64,000 bases of DNA. Origin: Liolophura sinensis (lineage: Eukaryota > Mollusca > Polyplacophora > Chitonida > Chitonidae). The notes below the pieces were generated by a model, which saw nothing but the letters and a program-made list of their open reading frames with translations, was not told where the DNA came from and made no database searches. The first letter of the stretch is position 1; each line of letters opens with the position of its first letter. Shown piece by piece: positions 13,701-23,700 of the stretch. Position numbers and translations under genes: made by a program. The stretch is taken from positions 13,317,385-13,381,384 of the forward strand of contig NC_088295.1 in assembly GCF_032854445.1 (NCBI RefSeq). The letters run 5' to 3'.

Positions 13701-14392
13701 GATTGCTAACAAGAATATCATAGTCCTTTGATGATCCCTGCAAATATAAGAAATTGTTTACTAGGGTGACTCAACATAAAAACGATAAAGATTCAATGAT
13801 GATCCAGTGACAATGGGAACTCTGCAAGTACCCCACTGCAGAACTCATTTTGTTGATGTCAAATGTTCATATTCCTGGGCCCACTATGACTTTGTAGATC
13901 AATTTTTCATAACTTTTCTCCTAAATCATGACGCCTTATTGCAAGAAATGTTTAGAAACAAAGTTTTGTAAATGTGGCCTCAGGTCAACATGATGACATC
14001 ACATTTAAGATAATTAAACATAGTGCTTGTAGAATCTGATATATTGTTACATTGTGGATGTTGTTCTATAATCGGTTTTTGATGTAATAATGACTCAAGG
14101 TCCAACTGCACACAAGCAGTTTACTCACAGGTTTAAAAGACTTACCACCTCTCCATTATTTCATCTTAAAAGTGTATTCAAGATAATGAATGGTTTATTG
14201 TACACACTACTAAGTGAAGAAGCCTGAAGATCACAGCACAATAAAAATTTCTTAGTACTGGTACTTGGATGGTACCTTTAACACTCTGAATACAAGACTG
14301 AGTTGATTACATCATCACACTGAGTTCACAAAACTTACTTTTTTATACTGGTCGAGTATATTAAAGATGTTAGCATCCATTTTAGCATCCAT
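1778..14392 (-). CDS. RRN3: RNA polymerase I-specific transcription initiation factor RRN3 (TIF-IA), 15 coding exons
   Basis: RRN3 binds RNA polymerase I and recruits it to the rDNA promoter through SL1, in the nucleolus. Exons on the minus strand, 5' to 3': 14339-14392, 13681-13737, 9226-9315, 7905-8034, 7244-7367, 6266-6434, 5984-6058, 5613-5748, 5111-5241, 4557-4687, 4223-4428, 3199-3307, 2780-2920, 2093-2168, 1778-1891. Together they make 1743 nt, or 580 codons plus TGA. Phases agree at every junction and all introns are GT-AG. Diagnostic family stretches are THASCHVQFIMFYLCSL (about residue 305), HGPFYSVCQAIFYVFAFRHK (about 408-427), LNPLRF, VEKNNR, NAFFPFDPYLL (about 507) and the acidic DEDDFLP near the C terminus. 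Human RRN3 is about 651 residues. The difference lies in the acidic middle loop and the N terminus, where a further coding exon may exist (15574). The exon ending at 5984 uses a weak donor, GTTTGT. The start ATG at 14392 is provisional. Confidence 0.93.
2640..2712 (+). repeat. SINE family A fragment
   Basis: The segment GGCTCTGCCTGGTTTCCTGC followed by CACCATAATG resembles the 3' half of the full-length element at 10550-10796 on the opposite strand. It is a short degenerate piece in an RRN3 intron. Confidence 0.55.
3436..3575 (+). mobile_element. SINE family A, 5'-truncated copy
   Basis: It carries the element's 3' half in order: AACCTGCGGATGGTTGCAGG, TTTCCTCCCACCATA, then AAGTGAAATATTCTTGAGTA, TGGCGTATAACACCAATCAA and an ATAAAT-type tail. 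The tRNA-like head is missing. It lies in an RRN3 intron, opposite to the gene. Confidence 0.8.
3799..4147 (-). mobile_element. SINE family B, near full length
   Basis: Read on the minus strand, it starts with a tRNA-like head containing CTGGATAGCTCAGTTGGTAG (A-box region) and a B-box-like stretch with ATCCAGGGTCAATCCTGGGT. The conserved body follows. It ends in AATTGTTAAGTACCACGTTA followed by AACCCCAATCACTCACTC, the typical tail. The same structure is seen at 20406 on the plus strand. It lies in an RRN3 intron. Confidence 0.85.
6441..6771. repeat. Degenerate tandem repeat, about 25-30 bp unit
   Basis: Variants of CACCAACAATGTTAATCATG followed by AACAC recur along the stretch, for example ATTAATCATGAACACGAACA, CAATGTTAATCATGGACACG and AACACCACAAGCAACATCC. 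The copies are too diverged to fix an exact unit length. The tract begins only a few bases upstream of the RRN3 acceptor at 6435. Confidence 0.6.
6815..7130 (-). mobile_element. SINE family B, degenerate copy
   Basis: Landmarks in minus orientation are CAATTTTTCAGTCATATGA, ACCAATCCAGTTTCC, GCGGAGGCAACAAGTACC and GACCCGGGTTTGATCCCAGG (B-box region). It is clearly related to the copies at 3799 and 20406 but heavily mutated. It lies in the same RRN3 intron as the tandem repeat at 6441. Confidence 0.75.
9745..9975. repeat. Dispersed repeat, partner of an inverted copy at 12885-13023
   Basis: Shared blocks with the reverse complement of 12885-13023 include TTTGACACATTGAACATACA, GAACC, GGTGATTCTTAA, GTGCACAGCCCT and CAGAGGTTTAT. 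The two copies lie about 3 kb apart in opposite orientation within one RRN3 intron. Confidence 0.7.
10550..10796 (-). mobile_element. SINE family A, full length
   Basis: On the minus strand the element opens with GGGGCCTCCATGGCTCAGTT followed by GGTTAGCG, a tRNA-like head with an A-box. It then runs through GCGCAGCGTAATGACCCAG and TGCGGATGGTCGTGGGTTTC and ends GTATGGCGTAAAACACCAAT with an AAATA-repeat tail. It is the best reference copy in the window for fragments at 2640, 3436, 16640, 44534, 48659 and 57690. Confidence 0.9.
11880..11990 (-). mobile_element. SINE family B, head fragment
   Basis: The minus strand reads a tRNA-like head: AGCACAGTTGGTAGAGGGTC, then AGATCCAGGGCCAATCCTGG followed by GTTGGGTCACACC. 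The body and tail are absent, so this is a truncated copy. Confidence 0.75.
12135..12861. mobile_element. Possible terminal-inverted-repeat element
   Basis: The left end ATGCACTAAGCCACTTAAGA followed by ATGGTCTAA (12135 onward) is exactly the reverse complement of the right end at about 12833-12861. About 700 bp lie between. No transposase reading frame is visible, so it would be non-autonomous. A third partial copy of the terminus, AAGCCACTTAGGAATG, sits at about 11995. Confidence 0.6.
12885..13023. repeat. Dispersed repeat, inverted copy of 9783-9970
   Basis: It carries ACTTTCCACCCC, GGGCTGTGCACATG, CTTAAGAATCACCATT, GGTTCTGTATGTTCAATGTG and ATAAACCTCTGC, in the same order as in the reverse complement of 9783-9970. 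Divergence is moderate. Confidence 0.7.
13259..13490. repeat. Minisatellite, seven copies of a 32/33-bp unit
   Basis: The unit begins GTGTCTTCTCAATATTG and continues AATATCAAGTAAATTT. The first three copies carry the GAATATCAAGTAAATTT form. The last four carry GTATATCAAGTCAATT and alternate in length between 32 and 33 bp, which suggests a 65-bp dimer amplified secondarily. It is intronic in RRN3. Confidence 0.9.
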
Positions 14393-14399
14393 TTTCGCA

Positions 14400-15573
14400 C
14401 TGTAGCAAACTCCCTTGAAAAATGAAGTAAAAAAAATATGCTTATAATATTAGCCTTTTCACCTATACTGGTCCTGGTGCAATTGATCTTTACCAAAGAA
14501 GTCTGACAGTGATTGAATTCAAAATAAACTTCAACTTGTTAGAAATGTACATGGCCTTTGTGTCAGTCAGAATCTTCATGGACATCTGTCTGACCCTAGA
14601 ACCCACATAACTAAATTTCATTCATAAGTGGGCAATATCAGAATTTAAATAAATACAAAAAACATGTCAGATGTTAAGTTTTAGAGAACTGACTCAGTGA
14701 GGAAACTTGTTCCTTTCAGTTATGATGCATCATAAATAACACTAAGCAAAAAAATGACATTCTCATTACCATGATCCTACTTTCAGAAGTAAGAAAGTAA
14801 TTGGTTAAAAGTAAAAGATTCAAGAAAACACATGTTGTATTGTAAACAGGATCACGAGTGAAAGTCGTACCGGTACACATAATCATAAAACATAAATAAC
14901 ATCTTGAAGATGACAATACCAAAACATGGCTCTATTAATACAGGGTTTCTTTTTATTTTTTGCTCTTTTTTAACTTTCTCTGTTGCCTCTAGAAGGCATT
15001 AGTAGTAGCCTAAGAATACAATGAAGGAAAAGACTGATACTCAGGCTACTAATGTCCATACTCTGTCAGTGCCATTATCTTGAACCTTTTAATAATATCA
15101 TACAGCTAGGATATTACGGCTAGAAATAATACTTGTGCAGCTTACAGCTCTAATGACATATCTTTCCACAAATGATACAAATGTTATATTTTTGGCTAAT
15201 CTCTGGGACACATGTAGGCCTACGTCATAATGTGTAGGTCCTATCTGTTGAATGTACAGAGACCATCATATATCATGCATTTCGGCTCTACCCAAAACAC
15301 TAGCTGACCAGCACCCGAAAGCAGCGAGTCAAACAAAATGCAATACAAGGTCAATAAAATGACAAACATAATTTGTCTATTTTAAAGTCTATTTATTTAT
15401 GTATTTATGTATATTCAAGTCTATATAATTCAACATGTGATATATTTAGTGAACAGCTGTAACACAAGCCAATGTTTAACACAAGAGCCTTACTCCTTAG
15501 GCTACACATATCTAGTTTTGAGATGATATAGTGACCATATTTACAATAAAATTCAACGGTTCTATTTACTTAC
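14400..15573 (-). other. RRN3 first intron
   Basis: The stretch lies between the candidate upstream exon (donor GTAAGT at 15573-15568) and the acceptor CTACAG before 14399. It is AT-rich. I see no gene, SINE or tandem repeat in it. Confidence 0.6.
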
Positions 15574-15689
15574 GTTACTGTTCCAATCTTTAAGATGCCT
15601 TTACTGTTTGTCAAGTTTTCCAACGCGCAGAATAAGACGACTAACTGCTGTGCAAGTCTGCTTGAACATCTTCGCTCTCTGTTGTGTTG
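15574..15689 (-). other. RRN3: Candidate upstream RRN3 exon, probably coding
   Basis: On the minus strand this ends AACAGTAAC followed by a strong GTAAGT donor. Spliced to the acceptor at 14400/14399, it stays open in frame with the RRN3 ATG back to a TAA at 15690-15692. The added peptide includes ALENLTNSKGILKIGTVTAK. It resembles the vertebrate RRN3 N terminus as I recall it (ALEN ... GTVTEVLLKYKK). No in-frame ATG is present in this exon, so a further 5' exon would be needed. A short overlapping frame starting MFKQTCTAV would otherwise act as an upstream ORF. Confidence 0.5.
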
Positions 15690-17734
15690 TTACCCCACGT
15701 GTGAATAAATCGCCAGATGGCGCATACCAAGTCCTTCGTTTAAAGGAACATTGGGCTGTCCTAATTTCCACAACAGGTCCAGATAAACATGGATAGTTTA
15801 TATGGTTTTAAAATTGTTCGAATAAGCCATTTTCTTGTGAAAATCTCTTATTTCACATGGAATTTACAGCAAAATTAAATGAAAAACAGATAAGAGTTTT
15901 CTCCCTTGATTCTACTTGTCAATTATTTAGGTCAGCATGTTTTAAGCCAATCAAATGGGAGATCAGCATTTGGTGCATCACATTTCAGCGGAGATTTCGA
16001 ATGGCATCACTGCTGGTTTCGAAGGTAATATTTGTCACCTTATCGTAAGGCAAAGTTAACTTTATTCCGATTTGCTATGTGTTTTATTGGAATCCACGGT
16101 CAGAATAAATGCACAAGATAGTACCATCCTTTATAGCTGTATTTTGTGCTGATTAACGAGGAAGTTGTTCCGCGGGTAAATATCACGATTTTACCGACAT
16201 GTGCAGACATATTCTTCGGCAAGAGCGTTGTGAACTTAGCAGATGTTCCTTACTTGGTGACAGTGTATCTTTACAGACTTGCATGTTTCTGTATGATAAC
16301 ACCAAATTTCACTTCGGCTCTGAGAAGTATATCTGGTTGTTGACACTATGCATTGTTATGTAAACTCACGCTGACACAAGAGCAGTTGCGCCATCAACAC
16401 CGTTTTGACATGAATGATTTATCGTTGTTGAGCTGGATTCTGTTAGTCAGTTTCAAATTTTACGTAACTCGGTTGTCTCAGTGTTGAACAATTAAATTTC
16501 ACTAGCGAGAGAAGTGAGGGAAAAAGTAATGTAAGTGGTCATTTTGTCAGTAGGTTACGGCCAGTTTCTGTTCTAAATATGTGCATCTTGGTACAATAGC
16601 ATAATATTAAGAAAACATAGGTTAATCATTCAATTGGTCATGTATTTTCCCAGGGTTCTACCGGGTTTCCTTCCACCATAATGCTGCCTGTCGTCGTATA
16701 AGTGAAATATTTATTAGAGTATTTCAATAACTAAATAGATAATCATTTACTATGATAGCTCAATTAAATTAACTGTTGGGGTCTATTTTCAGCATTTTCT
16801 GATATTTTCCTGCTTTAGTGCTCAATTACCAAACTGGAAAAATCCAGTTGGTCCTTTGCAGGATGACATGGGTTTTTAAATCCATTTTGAATCGACAGCA
16901 CACCCAGATTTCTGGTGTGAACTAAAGTGAATAGGACCTTCATTATAACCCCTGCAAGTATAAATCTTTTCCCAAGTCAAACGGTTGGTGAAATCCAAAG
17001 AAATATTGCCTTCTGCCTGGTCACACTCACATTGTGCAGTCATGACAAGTCGAAGGTACTAAAATCTTGGAACCATGAGTGACAGCATAGATATCAACCT
17101 AAAAACCATGCTGTAAGTGTTATATGGCAAGTTTAGTGAGTGTCACCAAGGGTAGATTGGGAACCAGAATTTGCCCAGTTATTCGAATGAGAGAAGTTAG
17201 GGCTAGCAGTTGTGAAGAGTCAGAGGTCAACATTTGTTTACATCTTCTATATACAGCAAGCCTGAAATGGATTTAAACTTGTATGAGTGATTGAAAAGAC
17301 CAATCTCTTAGTCCATGCAACAGCTGGCATGTTCTGCTGTTTAAGAGTGTATTTATAGACCTAATTCATTCTGCAAAGTGCCTTGCGTAATGTACCGACT
17401 GAATTTTTCAGTTCAGTGATTAAATGGTGGAGCAGATAAACGGAAAACAATTGCTGAAAATAGATTGCAACATTTTATTGAATATCAGTGTGAACGAGTA
17501 AACTTTTTTGTCTTGCAAGACATCAGGGATTCTAGTCATTCCATACCCAATATGTATATGGTATATACTGGATACCATCTTTTGTCAAGTAGGAAATGTT
17601 TTATGAGAACATGTAACTTAACATATAGATCTCTAATGAAAAATATTTGAAGGTAAATGGCATATATATATATGATGGAAAGAGACCATGCTTGGCTATA
17701 TGAATATAGATTATGTGATATTTACTTAATACAG
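15690..17734. promoter_or_regulatory. Divergent RRN3/CEP95 intergenic region
   Basis: Two genes start in opposite directions within about 2 kb, so both promoters and 5' untranslated exons should lie here. A possible non-coding first exon for CEP95 ends at 16024 (TGGTTTCGAAG before GTAATA); another donor candidate is at about 16530. The CEP95 start-codon exon has an acceptor (AATACAG) at 17734. No TATA box is convincing. A SINE A remnant lies at 16640-16735. Confidence 0.55.
16640..16735 (+). repeat. SINE family A fragment
   Basis: Landmarks ACCGGGTTTCCTTCCACCAT, AATGCTGCCTGTCG and TATAAGTGAAATATT match the 3' half of the 10550 element. The head is absent. Confidence 0.7.
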
Positions 17735-17752
17735 CTTTGCTAAAGGACAAAC

Positions 17753-20700
17753 ATGGCTGACTTAGATGTAGGTGAGTTTTTTTGAAAATGTTTTCTTTGA
17801 ATAGTTTTAATCAAACTGTCATGAATGTGACTTCTACATTACTGTGAAGACAAACTTTTATCAATAAATTTGTTGGAACTGTGATGATTTATTGACCCAT
17901 GTTTCACAGAAATACCTGGCTTAAAAATGGCCTGCTCGTGCAAGATCAGTTTCTCGTGGGTGGAGTTCGAATTGTAAATGCCCATATATATATAGTTATT
18001 TTCATATATGATATACAGTTTGTGTACAGTTAAAAGTTACAGATAAAGGATACACGCACTCCTCCAATAGGATTAATGAAGATTCCAGGCTAGACTTACT
18101 TTTGTGGATATTCATTCTTGTGTTAAATGATTTCTTTTTGTTCTTCTCAAATTGATTACAACAGTAAACATGCCAGAGGTGTATAAAATATAAATTATTA
18201 TCATGATATCATTCTCAGGTTTAGTCCAGCTGGCCAACAGTATTTTGGATCAGTTGCACATATCTAACCACATTTCCAGTCTAAATGATCTGACATCCGT
18301 TGTGTTTGCACTGATTTATGAAGGCCTTTGTGGTGAACGCATTCCTGGTAAGTAAACAATATACAGTGTAGTTCGATAATGAATGTACAACTATTGCCTG
18401 ACCAGTTTTGATTATTTATTGCTGACAGTCAGCATAACTACACATTATTTTTTAGCTGATGCATTTAATTTTGCCTTCATTGATTGTTTTTCCAGAAAAT
18501 TTACATGCGTGTATCCTTAATTATGTATTAATACATGCATTGTCAGGTTGTGTTCATTGATATTCATTGATAATAATATAGCAGATGTAAATAACATTAT
18601 TTGTTTACCTCATGTCAGATATTTTCCTGTATGTATTTAACGTGAATAGTACAAACATCTAGGGTTATGTTCCTGTGAGGTGATATACATGCACAGTGCA
18701 TATGTACCTCTTATATTTATCAACTTTTTCTTAATAATTGAGGAGATGTGTTGTATCTGAGCTATTTGACCTAACAGTAGATGTCCTATCCTACCCACAG
18801 ATCTATATTTTTATGCTTGCATTATCCACTTGTCCTCATGTTTTATGTGGTGACAGATCTGATTCAGAAGCCACGCAGTCATCAGGAAGAGGTGCACAAC
18901 TGTCAGCTGGTGATTGATGCCTTGTCCATGGATGTCCTGCACACATCACTGTCACACATCACAGGAGAGGACTTGGCAGCTGGGGACCAGATCGCTGTCA
19001 GTAACATGCTGGAGATCTTTTCTGGGCTGATGGAGTATATCCTCAACAAAATAGAGAGTGACATCTCTAGTACAGATGGTAGGCCACTGGAGAGTCCTAA
19101 CAGGCTGCAAATTTAACCTATGTCACTGTGCAAAGCCACTGTCTTCTGCCATGTAAAAGCAAAGCTTGTTTGAGATGGTTAAATATAAAGCCAGCTGAAT
19201 GTTTCTTACCTGAAATATACCGATATAATTGAAATTGACTCACCATATACAGTGAGTTAATGACCTAAGAACATCTCCCTGGATATTGCTGTGCTACATC
19301 AAGCATTCTGATCTATGGCTTTATGCGGTTTTGATGACATTGGGAATATCCCTGAAAAAGAATGAAATGTAAACATACTATATGCATCCCAGTTCACTTG
19401 CATATTTTAAATTCAACTGTCTGTCGTCATTCTTGTCTTATAACCATTGTTTCAATAATGTGTGTGTTAAAATAGTGTTACTGTTGCATGAATCAGGGGA
19501 TCCTGGCTTTGAGGTTGAGGAAGATCCAGATGCTCTCTCCTCCAACATTATTGATGATATACTAGAAAAAGAACTTGAAAAGTCTAGAGAGCCTCAACAG
19601 TTGAGTGCCACTTGGCCAAGCAAGCCACCAGCAGGTAGTCAAACCCACAACAGAATTAATGCACGGTAAGATTCTTCACATGTTATGTTTATATAAGCTA
19701 TAGGTCTTTAACACAATAATAATGATCCTGGTGGTAGGGTTTAATGGCGGAGAAAAGTGGTCAGAGCTTTGCTGGACCAGAACACCTCTCCAAGAACCTG
19801 CAGGAGAATTTCTGGACTAAATTTATCTCGATGAACTTGAGATTGTGACACTGTGCCATTCCTTATTAACATTTTTATTTATGGGCTATTACACCAGGGA
19901 AATGCACTTGTTTGATTTGATTGTCGATATAGCTTCATTGCTCTTTAGCCTCCTTTCAGTGAATTTTGTAATGTTTTTATATTGTTCAGTTTCATTGGGT
20001 TAAAGCATTGTTCTTGCTACAGTTAGTTCTTTGTCAGGTACATGTACCTGATAAAGATGTTAATTTTCTCTGGCCACTTCACCCGTTCAAACATGATCAC
20101 CGTCATAATAAGTGAAACATTCAGTACTGAATTTAAAAAGCAGTCAAACTTTTTTGAAACTAAAATAGTTTTTTTTCTGCCTTTTCTTTATTTTTGTAGA
20201 GAGCGATCTCCTGGTCATTTGAAGACGAGCAGTATGGCGACTGTGCAAGCACCAGCCACATGGGCCACCTCAACTGGTAAGATTAAGTTCCACGAGGTGT
20301 AATTCACTGGACCTATACCATCCTTTAATTCTTCAGAACTTGGCTTCTTGCATGGAAGTATATGTATAAGTTAATGTGAAAAGAATAGGGCCTCACTGAA
20401 TTACCAACCGGCCCGGATAGCACAGTTGGTAGAGCGTCCGCTTCGGGACCAGTAGATCCAGGATCAATCCTTGATCGAGTCACACCTAAGACTTTAAAAG
20501 AGGAAGTTGTAACTTCCTCGCTTGACGTTCAGCATGAAGGGGATAGTGCAACTACTGGTTTGACCTGTATAGTATAATGGCTCGGGCGGGGCGGCTTACT
20601 TGCCTTCGGTAAGTCGTCTCAGTGAAACAGCACTAAATAAAAGAGCGGTGGAAATCCGTCCTGCAACAAGGAGACACATTACATGTACATGCACCCTAAG

Positions 20701-23700
20701 GATTCCTTTGTTGTCATATGACTGAAAAATTGTTGAGTACGACGTTAAACCCCAAGCACTCATTCACTCACTCACTGAATTACCTCCCTTGAGTTCACTT
20801 TCCCGCTTAAAAGGTGTGTTTGTAGGAAACAGCTGTGGTGGGGTGGGACCTCCGAGAAAATTGCTTATGGCAAATTTCTGAGTTAAAGCGACATAAGCTA
20901 GAAGACCTAACTTTAAGACAGATTTTCATTTTGTAAACATCTTCGGAGAGCCCTGGATTAACGTTATGTTTTAAAAACATTTGGAGGCAATTGGTCAAAA
21001 TACAACTGGCAGCTCCTGTAATTCTGCCAAATGTATATACTTAGGTTGAAAAACAGACTCCATTTAACGACTCAAGTCTGATATCATGTGTCTCTTCATT
21101 CTGTTACCAAGAAAATATTAGTTACTGTCATGTCACCTATAGACTGCATGCTGTGATAGACGAGGTCCCACTTTTCGTAGTTTCAAGCCTCAGAAAAACC
21201 CTGTTCACGCCCAGTTCAAATCGTTGTCTTTTAACAAGGGAGGTTATTCAGAGCAGACATTTTGATGTATTGTATATTGTCATTTGTTCATAGCTTTTGA
21301 TTCATCTGTGCAGAACAGTGTGCTGAGCATATTTCAAGCATTCTACACTCTTACCTTGTATGTTGCAGCTGTAGGTTCTGGCAGGTTGCACAAGGTACCT
21401 GGTGACAGAGAGGCAACTTTGGGAAGATGTACATTAGACCAAAATGATGGAAGTATGTTTTACACTAATTTCTGACTTCTACTGAGTTATTTTAAATGTT
21501 TATACTTTCTAGCAACCAGCCAGTGTCTACATTTCCAGAATCCTTTACATTTACAAAGCTATTCAATTCTGCAGTACCTGTAGAGTTTACATATACTTTA
21601 GTTCTTTGTTGATGATGTTTATGTGCATATAAATAGAGCTAAATTTTGATAGTCTATAAAGAAAGTTGGTATTCTACTGCTAGCCTTGAATCTGTGATGT
21701 ACTGTGCTTATTTGTTAGGACAGAGGCTAGAGACGACAGACAGCCTGATCAGAGAAGGGGAACTTCTGGAAAAACGGTTAAGAGAACCTCCTGTCCTGGA
21801 TGGACCATCTTCGTCTCAAAGAGGATCAGCAGACGTGAGTGTTATGTATAGCACATGTAGCTATCACTAAGTAATTCTGCCTAGTCCCACTAAATGACAG
21901 TAGCATTACCCGTTTGCTATTTTGCATTGCATCATAGGGAGCTGTATAGTGTTAAAACTTGATCAGTACAAAAGAATTTTGAAGCATTGTACCTTTTCTA
22001 GCTTGATGTTGTGCAGAAATGTTAATGGGTGACACTGAATGTAAATCCTACATGTAGGTAAATGTTTTCTATGTCGCACGTAATTTAAAACCATGTTCAT
22101 TGAAATTTCACATTTTTCTCTGTTATTCAGAATCAGGGAGTGACAAAATTACAATGTCATCATTAATGTGCCTGAACAGTGTGATATATTGTTAATTGCT
22201 ACAGGCTGGGACTCCAGAACTGACCCCTCCCCAGAGATCCATGGGAGCTGCTGCAGAATTTGAACAGGTGGGAGTGAGAGGTCCTTCACAGAGGATAAGA
22301 GACCCAGAGAGAGAATCTGCACAGCTAGGGACTCTGGCAGCCACTGACAATACAGACAGGTTTCATCACACATATACTCATCATCTGTATCACCATTATA
22401 GTGATCCTAGGACAAAGACTGGTAAGTTTAATTATTGTTCGCCTTAAATATACTTCACCATTGGTTACTATCTGTATCATCACTATAGTGACCCCAGTCC
22501 TGAAACAATAAGTGTGATACATATCCTCAAATATTGCAGTATTGTGTGTTGCTTAATTAGGCAATCAAACTATATTCTACCACTTTTATATGGCCCATAT
22601 CTTTATCACACTGTTGTTGTAGGAGCGCATGGATCTAAGAAGGATGACACGGATGTGATAACTGGTTCAAAGGCTACAGTGCCTGTTATCACAGAGCATC
22701 AGCATCACCAGAGAGCATCCAGGTTACCTGAGGATACTGTCTTCACAGGTAATGAATTCAGCTAACTGCACTCTTGGTTTTATATGGTGATAGACTTTTA
22801 CATGACTACTTCTGTTGTGAACTTAAAGTTTGTCCTAAATGTTTATGGTTTGATACTTGACTGCATAACCTATATTCTGTTCTTCCAGAGTCTACTAGGC
22901 TTACCACCCACAGTCGTGCTCAGACAGCTAACCTACTGCCCGGATCTAAAGACCCTGAACCATATAGTCGATCCTTAACTAGGTAAATTGAATCATTATC
23001 ATTGTAAAAATGGAGCTAAAATTTTTCATTAGTGTATCAACTGGTTTTGCATGTATGGCATGGTGAAAATAGAAAAAGTTCTGTTTGTAAATCTGTTGCC
23101 AGCTGTTACAGTGTATATGGGATTGTACTAACTTGCATTGAAATTAAAGGATGTGCCAACCCCAAATTTTTAGAGGAAAATAAATGTCCTAAAGTACATT
23201 CTTATGGTGCTGAAACTTTCTAGTAACTCTTACTCTTAAGTAAAATGAGCAGCTTAGCCACAGACAAATTTTTACAGCATGTCAAATATTAGAGAGTTCA
23301 CCAGTAACTCAAACATGGTTGGTGGTTTATACAGGTCTCCTCCAGTAAAATTGGCACTCTTCATAAAAGTTAAAAATTATTGAGGACAGCATGAAACAAT
23401 AATCAAATATATAAATAAATCTGTTAAATTCTACTTATAGGAAAAGGTCACAGTAAAACTTTAAATGAACAAAAGTCTTGTCATTTTGCAAATGTTGGCA
23501 TCCCACATGACGGTGTCGATATGAATTTTGCTGAAAGGAAAATTATGAGATATTTTCTTTTATAAAAATGTAATACCAAGCAGCACATGTATAAATTACA
23601 CATTCCCTATGTTATTAACTTTCAGGTTGCATTCTTCTGATGTCAGGAGCAAACCTCCTCAGTATGACAACCTTAAAGCTACTGTGGAGAAAACAGTTCA

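Noticed and set aside
20415-20500. tRNA gene
   Set aside because: A- and B-box-like sequences are present, but the stems do not pair properly and a SINE body and tail follow. The same applies to 63250-63325.
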